64,000 nt of DNA from Chitinophagaceae bacterium (GTDB lineage Bacteria > Bacteroidota > Bacteroidia > Chitinophagales > Chitinophagaceae): positions 42,629-106,628 of the forward strand of contig JAIYAN010000016.1 of the NCBI GenBank assembly GCA_027489035.1. Reading direction: 5' to 3'. The notes below the pieces were generated by a model. It did not search any database and was not told the origin of the DNA. It was given only the letters and a program-made list of their open reading frames with translations. Positions 53,001 through 62,000 of the stretch are shown here, one piece after another. A program made the translations under genes and the position numbers. Numbering within the stretch: the first letter of the stretch is position 1; every line of letters starts with the position of its first letter.

Positions 53001-55210
53001 GTACTTCAAGCATCACGATAAATGGACAAATTACAACTGGGGCTGGTGCTACTGTAGATTTACAAAGAGGCAGTGCCAATACTTCAATTAATGTTGCTGG
53101 TAATGTTCAATTGGCTGGTGGGGTTACAGAATCAGGAACAGCAACAGGTTCTAACATTCAATTTAATGGTAGTACATCTCAAAATTTATCAATAAGTGGA
53201 AATATTACAAATGATGTTTCGTTAAACATAAACAATGCTCAAAACGTAATTGCCTTAACCGATGTTGCACTTTCATCTTCTAATGATGCCATTTTAAATT
53301 TACAAAATGGACATTTGAATGTGCTTCAAAATAATAAACGTGTAATTGTAAACAATCCAAGTGCGCTTGCCATCTCTGGTGGAACTGTTTCTTCACATAT
53401 CATTGGTTCGCTTTCTAGAAGTTCGAATACTTCAACTGGTTACAATTTCCCTGTCTCAGATAATGCAGCTGATTTAGCAAATGCTTCTATAACTCCAAGC
53501 AATACAAATGCTACCAACTGGACTGTTGAATTTATTCGATCAAATCCAAATAGCGCAAATGGTTTGCCTGCGGGTATTGGAAGTATTACGCCTTATAGAT
53601 GGGATATTGCAAGAACTGGTGCCACACCAGCAGATGCATCTCTTGTAAATTTAAAATACACCTCAATAACGAATAACGGAATTACGAATCCATCAACTAC
53701 ATCAATTGTAAATTGGAACAATAATGCATGGTTATCTTTAGGAGGTAATTTTGACAACAATGGAGGCATCAATACTGTAACTACACCAATTACAAATTTT
53801 GGATCTTTTAGTTTTGGAATTCCTGTTGTGGCAGTGCCAACATTAAGTGCAACATCACTGAATGATTTCGGACAAATTTGTTTAAATGCAGAAGCAGGTC
53901 CGAATAGTTTTGTTTTAAGTGGAACTAATTTAACAGCAGGAAACATAACCATATCAAGCCTTTCAGGGTTTACTTATTCGTTATCAGCAGGTGGTACTTA
54001 TAGTTCAACTTTAGTTATTCCACAGGCTGGGGGAGCATTATCAAACACCACAATTTTTGTGAAATTTTCACCAACTGCTTTACAATCCTATAATGGTAAT
54101 ATTGCCATTTCTGGAGGGGGTGCCAGTACAATAAATGTAACAGCATCAGGTTCAGGAACAAATCAAACAGTACCAACCTTTACTCAAATAAATCCTATAT
54201 GTTCGGGTGCTTCATTTACTTTACCAACAACGTCTACCAACGGTATAACAGGAACTTGGACACCATCAATAAACAACACAGCAACTACAACGTATACATT
54301 TACACCAGGTTCAACCCAATGTGCTACAAACACAACCATGACCGTTAGTGTGAATCCTTCAATTAACCCAACTTTTAATCAAATAAATCCCATATGCGCT
54401 GGAGGTTCATTTACTTTACCAACAACATCTAACAACGGCATTACAGGGGTTTGGACTCCTGCTATAAACAACACAGCAACTACAACTTATACGTTTACAC
54501 CGGCATCAAGCCAATGTGCTTCAACTGCAACCATGACTGTAAGTGTAACTCCTTCCATAAATCCAACATTTAATCAAATAGCTGCCATATGTTATGGAGG
54601 TAATTTTACATTACCTACAACTTCAAACAACAACATCACAGGGGTTTGGACACCGGCAATAAACAATACAGCAACTACAACGTACACATTTACACCAGAT
54701 GCAAATCAATGTGCAAATGCCACAACCATGACCGTTAGTGTGAACTCAAGATTTATTCCATCTTTCTCATTGGTTAATTCAATTTGTACTGGAGATACGT
54801 TTAGTTTGCCAACGATTTCAAATAACAATATTACAGGATCTTGGACACCAGCGATTAATAATACAGCCACTACAACGTATACATTTACACCAGATGCAAA
54901 TCAATGTGCAAATTCAATAAACTTAACGGTTACTGTAAATAACAATTGCGGACTTGCTGTAGTATACCCTAATCCAACTAATAATGGAAATTTCAACGTT
55001 AACCTCAAAAAATTTGGCATTAATATTTTATCAAAAAACATAAGTTTATTGATGTACAATGAATTGGGAGAGTTGGTTTTATCAAAAAAACTTACCGAAG
55101 AAATAAGTTCACAAAATGTATCTAAGCTAAATAATGGAACTTATTTTATAAAAATAATTTCAGCTGACAATACTATTATTTACACGACCAAAATAAACAA
55201 ACTGAATTAG
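50093..55210 (+). CDS. Giant pectate lyase (PL1-type) with long beta-rich region and T9SS type A tail (1705 aa)
   Basis: The start is set at ATG 50093; an in-frame TTG at 50078 only lengthens the leader. Signal peptide ends at IHA|Q (24). The lyase domain (about 27-480) begins FPGAEGAGKFVSGGRG, with DHCTMSWSNDEVTSIY near 172, GRMPRFNGIRGG near 238 (catalytic Arg region) and DFDRDGMPDVWE near 438. It is a paralogue of the lipoprotein lyase at 18772. The following region of about 760 residues is mostly unassigned beta structure, including a GNWSTASNWS module near 685. A choice-of-anchor-like domain (about 1247-1355), four exact-period 65-aa repeats (about 1361-1620) and a type A sorting domain starting at VYPNPTNNG (about 1624) complete it. 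It is monocistronic, with its own terminator. Confidence 0.9.
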   Translation: MYKSMRRLIIIIVIFFSGVNVIHAQLLSFPGAEGAGKFVSGGRGNVSTAPKVFEVTSLVDNASSANTPGTLRYAVTNNSPSVPNRIIVFRVSGTIRLYAQLNLNRANTTIAGQTAPGGGITIADYPVYISNNNIVIRYIRFRLGDKNQAAVLGNDDAFGDNGSPRQKIMIDHCTMSWSNDEVTSIYDGDSLSIQWCMMSEPLDYSYHDEGAGVQNHAYGGIQGGKHASLHHNIYAHCRGRMPRFNGIRGGVPDTTDFRNNVLYNWADYNVNGGEGGSYNVVNNYYKFGPNTPSTASNGVNRRNMLIQPYRQTGPTIPFGKYFLSGNFCFNSTSVTNRNWLGASFGGGALTDSTNSKVVVPFNCVNINTQSALDAYQSVIKNAGCNLPYRDTLDQRIINNIINGTGRLIDCQGGYPRATPFTTSINAWPFLPTGFAPLDFDRDGMPDVWEAQRGLTINSAADLNLYTSTTGYSNIETYLNGDTITAPGILNTCVSSKSKFSNSEAIWVHLKDTAYGDYNSSLYQVSTDTNNLIASVYSNSNYENLNASYYTSSTIRRTTAGKPFLSRNITITSSAAGPFAAPISFRIYISKKEYDDLRAADNTISSLADLRIARSESITCSSTLPTDFTVIQPTATGVFGSYRNGYFIDFQTDNFGTFYIASNNALLPQAGIYYWIGGTSGNWSTASNWSLTSGGSPASTFPVANDGVVFNTANTVTVNYDPASHDIGFSSFSIKNNTQVTLVNNIAPAGTNRGFTINNGNATAYYEVVESGSSLKLISNINTAHFSLGSDVLSSGRMLFNGPVYCINQAINTTYGPRLNATTDSMIINNLFIITSPDAVVQGSNPIGNKFHFGPQGIYQIDKNGGIYLFGKWDNGALIKVTGSGNSFPVFWNGFYPNGYLLGGLEINTPNANAATITNLNIPSNIVFQNNVTIQNLGTSAGVQLSSNPNFTIQGNLVVNNGNVAIANSSSTSSITINGQITTGAGATVDLQRGSANTSINVAGNVQLAGGVTESGTATGSNIQFNGSTSQNLSISGNITNDVSLNINNAQNVIALTDVALSSSNDAILNLQNGHLNVLQNNKRVIVNNPSALAISGGTVSSHIIGSLSRSSNTSTGYNFPVSDNAADLANASITPSNTNATNWTVEFIRSNPNSANGLPAGIGSITPYRWDIARTGATPADASLVNLKYTSITNNGITNPSTTSIVNWNNNAWLSLGGNFDNNGGINTVTTPITNFGSFSFGIPVVAVPTLSATSLNDFGQICLNAEAGPNSFVLSGTNLTAGNITISSLSGFTYSLSAGGTYSSTLVIPQAGGALSNTTIFVKFSPTALQSYNGNIAISGGGASTINVTASGSGTNQTVPTFTQINPICSGASFTLPTTSTNGITGTWTPSINNTATTTYTFTPGSTQCATNTTMTVSVNPSINPTFNQINPICAGGSFTLPTTSNNGITGVWTPAINNTATTTYTFTPASSQCASTATMTVSVTPSINPTFNQIAAICYGGNFTLPTTSNNNITGVWTPAINNTATTTYTFTPDANQCANATTMTVSVNSRFIPSFSLVNSICTGDTFSLPTISNNNITGSWTPAINNTATTTYTFTPDANQCANSINLTVTVNNNCGLAVVYPNPTNNGNFNVNLKKFGINILSKNISLLMYNELGELVLSKKLTEEISSQNVSKLNNGTYFIKIISADNTIIYTTKINKLN
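54173..54952 (+). repeat. Four tandem 195 bp repeats in the giant pectate lyase gene
   Basis: Units start at 54173, 54368, 54563 and 54758, with an exact 195 bp (65 codon) period. Each encodes a P(T/S)F opening, a first Cys, a FTLPTTSNNxITG-like strand, the nearly invariant INNTATTTYTFTP block and a second Cys (QCA). The DNA is also closely similar, suggesting recent duplication. Confidence 0.92.
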
Positions 55211-55243
55211 TTTTTTTTGAATAAATAGGGCAAGGTTCATTTT

Positions 55244-55283
55244 AAAAACCGTCTTAGGATTAAAAACCTGGGGCGGTTTTTTT
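55244..55283 (+). terminator. Intrinsic terminator after the giant pectate lyase
   Basis: AAAAACCG (55244-55251) pairs with CGGTTTTT (55274-55281), and the stem continues inward to GG/CC at 55257-55258 and 55267-55268 with a few G-T pairs, leaving an eight-base loop. A T-run follows. Confidence 0.82.
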
Positions 55284-55312
55284 ATGATGTTTTGGTATAA
55301 GAGGTAGGGGTT

Positions 55313-55367
55313 GAAAAAATCAGAGTGAAAATGAGAAAGAGAGTGAAAACTGAGTTCTGATTTTTTC
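55313..55367. repeat. Inverted repeat with 12 bp perfect arms
   Basis: GAAAAAATCAGA (55313-55324) and TCTGATTTTTTC (55356-55367) are perfect inverted copies around a 31-base purine-rich centre. The right arm ends in a T-run, so it might act as a second terminator, or it may belong to the adjacent repeat element. Confidence 0.55.
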
Positions 55368-55429
55368 CTCATACTCATTCTGTTTCTCGTTCTAATCAAA
55401 AAACGCCAATAAAGGGTCTTGATTGAAAA

Positions 55430-55594
55430 AACTTCGTGCCTTTGCGTCTTCGTGCCTCGTGTTGAAAAAATCGCGTATGCGAGTCTCCGTATCAAAAAAT
55501 CTTTGCGTCTTTGCTCCTTTGCGAGCTTTGCGTGAAACAAAAAACTTTGTGCCCTCGTGCCTTCGTGTCAAAAAAATAATTCTCGTAGAGAATT
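55430..55594. repeat. Non-coding word-repeat element (CTTCGTG / CTTTGCG) ending in a hairpin
   Basis: Short words such as CTTCGTGCC, CTTTGCGTC, CTCCTTTGCGAG and CTTTGCGTGAAAC recur in one orientation, separated by runs of six or seven A residues. The stretch closes with the perfect hairpin AATTCTC-GTA-GAGAATT (55578-55594). G/C content and texture differ from the surroundings. From memory, similar stretches are scattered between genes in many Bacteroidota and are often mis-annotated as small proteins. Confidence 0.6.
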
Positions 55595-55741
55595 GTCTCA
55601 GTGGTTCAACAGAATAAAACAAGGCTAATAAACATATCCAAACATATAAAAAATGGGCTATAAATTTGAAAGAAATGCTCACTTTAAAAACAAAAAAATA
55701 ATACCAAAAACGTCAAGTTTTTCACTACGTTTTTTTGATCA

Positions 55742-55763
55742 AAATTGGTATCGATTGCGTAAA
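55742..55763. promoter_or_regulatory. LacI-type operator motif upstream of the giant repeat protein
   Basis: Centred on CG at 55752-55753, with a perfect right half ATTGCGTAAA and a poor left half (3 of 10). It is about 285 bp before the start codon, farther than the other sites, so the promoter may lie well upstream of the gene. Confidence 0.5.
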
Positions 55764-56046
55764 TATTTGCCTTATTTTATTGTTAAATTTCAGAAATGTT
55801 GACTAACATTATATACCCGTTACTGTGAAGACAATCCGATTTTTTGATAATATTCTGTATACCTATCCAAACATTAATAACTATTTAATAAAAAGCTTTT
55901 TCTTTTAAAAATATTGTTGATTTATTTACTTGTTTTTTGAAAATAATCAACGTCCTTTTTTTTAAAGACAAGTTGAATTTAAAAGAATTTTTTACTAGGT
56001 TTTTATAACATATAACAAAACAATCATCTAAACAAAATCTCAAATT

Positions 56047-59000
56047 ATGAGAAGTAGCAGCTTTACAAAACACAGATTAATTACGGTAATGATGTTTTTA
56101 ACCATCAGTATTTTATCGTCAATCTATTCTTTTGGCCAATCAACATTGCCATGGTATCAACCAAAAGATTCTTCTGCACTTAATGCCAGTTATTCTGGTA
56201 TTAATACCAGTGGAACATTGAGTTCTGTAAATTCAGGAGCTCGTACAGGATCTTTTGCGTATTCTCATACCCCTTCAACTACATCTACAAGATATTGGTA
56301 TAATACCTTTATCGGTATTTTTCCACAAGTAAATACAGGAAACGCGCACATGATCTATTGGGCAAAAGTTTCAGCGCTTAATGGAGCATCTAGTGTTACT
56401 AGCACCCCAACTATGCGATATGTAGCAAACGGAACAACAGGTGCAGGTTCATCAAGTACAACTACTAGTACTGCAACGGCCTTAAATACTTCAACATGGA
56501 CAAGATGTACTGGGTATACAGCAGTCACCAATGTTACAAGGGTTTACTTTGCTGCCCCCAATGTAACTTCAGCTGGAAATGGTGGTTCTCTAACTTTATA
56601 TGATGATTTTGTAATCTACTACGATGCAAGTACAACAACAGATATTACAGCACCTAGCACTGGTCCAAGTGCTTTATCCAATTCAGGAACTGCAATCAGC
56701 TGGACCAACGGTAGTGATGCCGGTACAGGAGTGCAAGGTTCTATAGTTTTAGTATCTACAAATGCAACTGCAGCAGCTCCTACATTATTGGATCAAGGAT
56801 TCTATCCTGCTGGTGCTACAATTGGTGATTGGACAGTAGCTACAAATACAACCTCAACCAGTTGGACACTAACTGGAACTCCAGCAAAAGTTGCTGTTGT
56901 CAATTATGATAAAGCTTACAATTATTCTACAGCTGGAACCATCAGTGTAACTGTAGGTTCGGCATCTCCAACACTTACAGCAGCAATTGGTGCAACTGTA
57001 GATAATGACATTAATATTACATTCACTGATAATGCAAGCTGGAGAGCTGCAGTTACTTCTGTTACCGTAAATGGTACAGCATTGACGGCTTCTACTGATT
57101 ATGTATTGTCATCAGGTCAATTAACTTTAAAACCAAGTGGTGGAAAAGCTGTACTTAGAAGTTCAGGTTCTAAAGCAATTGCTATTGTTGCAACAGGATA
57201 TTCATTGGCTGAAGTTACACAGGTAGTTGGTGCTGGTGCTCCAAACAAATTGGGGGTTAATACTCAGCCAGTTTCGGGCTACAATGGTTTTGCTTTGACC
57301 AGTCAACCAGTTGTTGCAATTCAGGATCAATACGGTAATTCTACTACAAGTACGGCCAATGTTACTGCTGCAGTAGGCTCAGGGTCATTTACATTAAATG
57401 GCACAACTACCGTTGCTGCTGTTAATGGTGTGGCTACATTTAGTGGTTTAATTGCAAGCGCTTCAGGCGCTGTATCAGGAGCTACTTTAAGTTTCTCTTC
57501 ATCTTCTTTAACAAGTGCTACTTCAAATGCATTTAACATTGCAGCTCCTGAGTTTTTAAGCATTACTACTCCAGGTCTTCCTGCAGTTGAAAATTTCAAC
57601 AGCATGGGCACAGCATCAAGTGCATCAATTTCTGCAACCGTTCCATCGGGTATTCACTTGAATACAACAGGCGAATGGCAAGGCGGAACCGGAACCATAA
57701 CAACTGTAACTAATGGGTCTTATGGCTCTACAGGTTCTAATGCAATGACAACATCAAGCTCAGGTGGTACACACAATGTTGCAGATGGTGTTAATGCTAC
57801 TTCAACTGATAGAGCTTTGGCTATCTGGACTAGTGGTTCTTATTCTAACGGAAGAAGCATCATATTAAGGGTGAAAAATAATACAGGTGCTACAATCACT
57901 GAATTAAAAGTAAATTTTGATTACGAAAAATATCGTGAAAATACCGCATCGCTAACATTCAATTTCTTCCATGGTAGCAATGGTAGCACATGGACAGCAG
58001 ATGCAAACGGAGATAATTCATGGGCTGGAGGAACTGCTGCAGTTATCAATCCGCCTGTAACAACTTCAAAAGCCATCTCATTAACAGGCTTGAGCATTGC
58101 TGATGGAGCTGATTATTATTTCAAATGGACATACAATGGATCAGCGGCTTCAAGTGGACAAGGTGTAGGTATTGATAATGTTTCATTATTGGTGCCTTCA
58201 ACTCCAGTATTGGCAACTACCTCAGTTACAAACATTGTATCTGATTCTGCTCGTATAACAAGTTCGGTTTTATCGGCTGGTGGTTATACAATTTATGAAA
58301 GAGGTTTCGTTTATGGAAATAACGAAAACCCAACTACAGATGATTTAAAAATAAGTGATGCAGCTACTACAACAGGTAGCATGACTGCATTATTAGAATA
58401 TTTAACTCCATCAACAGTTTATCACGTTAGATCGTTCGCAACTAATGATTTAGGTACTGCGTATGGTCCTGATGTTGCATTCTCAACTGTTGATTACTCA
58501 GTGGTAACAACAACAGCTGCATCTTCAATAACTACTTCTGGTGCAACCACTGGTGGTGAGGTTACTGCTGATGGTGGTGCTACTGTTACGGAAAGAGGTA
58601 TCGTATATAGTACTTCTGCAAATCCAACAACTGCAAATACAAAAGTTTTAGCTAGCGCTGCTGGAACAGGAGTTTTCACTATTACATTGAATGGATTGAA
58701 TCCTGCAACTACTTACCATATAAGAGCTTACTCAAAAAATGCTGCAGGAACATCTTATGGTAGCAATGAAAGTTTTGCTACATTAGCAAACGCTCCAACA
58801 GTAACAACCACATCAATAACTGGTATTACAGGAGTTGCTGCAGCATCTGGTGGTAATGTTACCGCTGATGGTGGAGCTACAGTTACTGAAAGAGGTATCG
58901 TTTACAGTACTTCTGCTAATCCTACAACTGCAGATACAAAAGTGATTGACGCTTCTACAGGTACTGGCTCATTCTCTTCTGCTTTGACAGGTCTTGCAAA

Positions 59001-62000
59001 TAATACTACTTATTATGTAAGAGCTTACGCTACAAATTCAGTTAATACATCTTATGGTAGTGAAGTTAGTTTCACTACGCTTAATAAACCAACGGTAACA
59101 ACTACTGCTGCAAGTTTTGTAACATCTACTTCAGCTGCAACTGGTGGTAATGTTACCGCCGATGGTGGTGATGCCATTACAGAAAGAGGTATCGTATACG
59201 GTACTTCTGCAAATCCAACAGTTGCTGATACTAAAATTACAGATGCTACAGCTAGCACAGGTTCTTTCAGCTCAAGCATTACTGGTTTGACTTCTAATAC
59301 TACTTACTATGTTAGAGCATATGCGATAAACAGCACTGGAACATCTTATGGTGCTGATGAAACATTCACAACAACTTCAGGTGCTATTGCGCCAACAGTA
59401 TCAACAGCTTCAGTTACTAATCTTGGTTCATCAACCGTAACTGTTGGTGGAAGTTTGATTTCTGATGGAGGTGCTGCTGTAACAGAAAGAGGTATTGTTT
59501 ACAGCGCTTCAGTTGATCCAACAACTGCTGATACAAAAATCGCAGATGCATCAACAGCAATTGGTTCTTTCTCAACAGGAATAACTGGTTTGACACCAGG
59601 TGCTACATATCATGTAAGAGCCTATGCAATCAACAGCATCGGTACTTCATACGGATCTGATGTTGCCTTCACCATGAATCCGATAGTGGCAACGGTTACT
59701 ACAACTGCTGCTAGCAGTGTAGGACAAACAAATGCATCTACTGGTGGTGAAGTAACTTATGATGGTGGTGCAGCAATTACAGAAAGAGGTGTGGTGTATG
59801 GTACAACAACTGATCCAACTACTTCAAATACAAAAGTTATTGATGGCTCTACAGGAACGGGATCTTTCACAAGTTCATTAACAGGTCTTGTAGGTGTTAC
59901 AACTTATTATGTTCGTGCTTATGCAATAAATGCAGCAGGAACTGCTTATGGTTCAAATGAAACATTCACAACATTAGCAAGTGCGCCAATTGTTACAACT
60001 ACAGCGGTTACTGCAATCTCTGGAAGCACAGCAAACACTGGCGGTAATGTTACTGCCGATGGTGGAGATCCAATCACAGAAAGAGGTATTGTTTACAGCA
60101 CAAGTAGCAACCCTACAATTGCTGATACTAAAGTAATAGATGCTTCTGCTTCTACTGGTTCGTTTACTTCTGCTTTATCTGCTTTAACACCATTAACTAC
60201 CTACTATGTACGTGCTTATGCTACGAATGGTATTGGTACAAGTTATGGTTCAGAAGTTAGCTTTACAACCATTAGTGCTCAACCTACAGTTCAGGCTTCT
60301 GCAGTTAGCTTTAGCGATGTTACTTTAAATGGAATGACCATTAACTTTACTTCAGGTGATGGAGCCAATTCATTGGTGGTAGTAAGGGCTTCAAGTGCTG
60401 TTAATGTAACACCTAATAATACGAATTCTTACACTGCCAATACCATATTCGGTTCGGGATCTGAATTAGGAACTGGAAACTTTGTAGTGTATGGTGCTTC
60501 AGGAAACAGTGTTGCCATCACAGGTTTAACTCCTGGCACAACTTATCATGTAGCAGTGTATTCATTCAATGGTAGTGTTGGAACAGAAAATTATTTAACT
60601 ACAACTCCTGCTATTGGAAATCAGGCTACACTTAATTACAACTATCGTTCGATTGCTAGTGGAAACTGGTCTAGTCCTTCAATATGGGAAATGAATGACG
60701 GTACGGCATGGACTGCATCAGCTGATTTCCCAACTGCTGCAAAAGGAACAATTACAATTCAAGCTGGACATATAGTGGCTTTAGATACATCAATATCTGT
60801 TGATGAAATGACGATTGCTGCAACAGCTCAGGTTAACGTTAATGCTACAAAAACGATGACTGTTGCTAATGGAAATGGTACAGATTTAACGGTAAATGGT
60901 ACATTGAGAAATCAAGGTACGATTACATTAAGTTCTTCACCAAACTTAACCGTTGCTGGTACTTATGAGCATGCATTAAACGGTGGTATAATCCCTGTAG
61001 CTACATGGTCAACAGGTTCTACTTGTTTGGTGACTGGTATTACAGGTACAATGGCAACTGGATTTAATCAAACTTTCCATCACCTTACATACAACTGTCC
61101 AAGTCAGTCGGGTAGTTTGAATATGGGTATGTACAACACCATCGTAAACGGTGATTTTAATTTCTTGAATGGTGGTGCTGGAACGCAAGAAACAGGTTTA
61201 ACTAATTCTGCGGCAGCTGTGGGTGTTGGTCTTTCAAATACGTTGACATTCAATGGTAATTTCAATGTGAATTCTTCAGTTAATACCAATCAGATTTGTG
61301 GACACAGATCTGGTGGTGCTGGTGCAGTTACTAGCTTAACGATTAACGTCAATGGTAATTTCAATATTAGCAATGGTACTTTCCATCCGGTTAGAAACTC
61401 AGGAATTACAACAACAACTTGGAATCTTTTCGGAAATATGAACTTTACAGGAGGTATTTTCAATGGTACAGGAACAACTGCATCATTCCGTTTCGCAAAA
61501 AATGGAACACAGACATTCACGAAAACTGGAGGTACTTTTTCTGGTGGTACAATAACAATCGATGGCGTATCATCTGTTGATGCTGGTACAAGTGCATTTG
61601 ATGGTGCGGTGGGATTAACAATCAGTGCTGGTGCTACATTGACCTCTGCAAATGCAAGCGGTTCAATTTCTACAACCGGTACAAGAACTTTAAATGCTAC
61701 AGCTAACTATATTTTCAATGGTGCTGTTGCTCAAACAACAAATGCTTCTCTAACTGGAGCAAATAATATCACAGTAAATAACAGCGCAGGATTAACACTT
61801 GGTGCTTCAACAGCAGTAACAGGTACAATGACATTGACTTCAGGAAAAGTTACATTGGGTGCAAATTCACTTACTTTGTCTAATGTATTGTCAGGTGCAA
61901 GCGCTTCAAATTATGTAGTTTCAAATGGAGCGGGATTGTTGAGATTCTTGTCAGTAGGTAGTTCTGCTACAACATACCATTTAGGTAGCTCTGCAACCAA

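Larger units (their letters stand above)
55211..56046. other. 836 bp spacer with terminator, inverted repeats and word-repeat DNA
   Basis: After the lyase terminator this spacer holds a 12 bp inverted repeat (55313-55367), a stretch built of CTTCGTG/CTTTGCG words (about 55430-55575), a small perfect hairpin (55578-55594), an operator-like site (55742-55763) and an AT-rich leader before the giant repeat protein. Short open frames on both strands across 55160-55680 merely translate the repeat words and lack gene-like features. I see no supported gene. Confidence 0.7.

Noticed and set aside
55160..55682. Short open frames on both strands in the spacer, with basic, Arg/Lys-rich peptides
   Set aside because: They translate the word-repeat DNA, one of them overlaps the end of the lyase gene and its terminator, and none has a credible start or composition. 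The same kind of peptide is commonly mis-annotated in this phylum.
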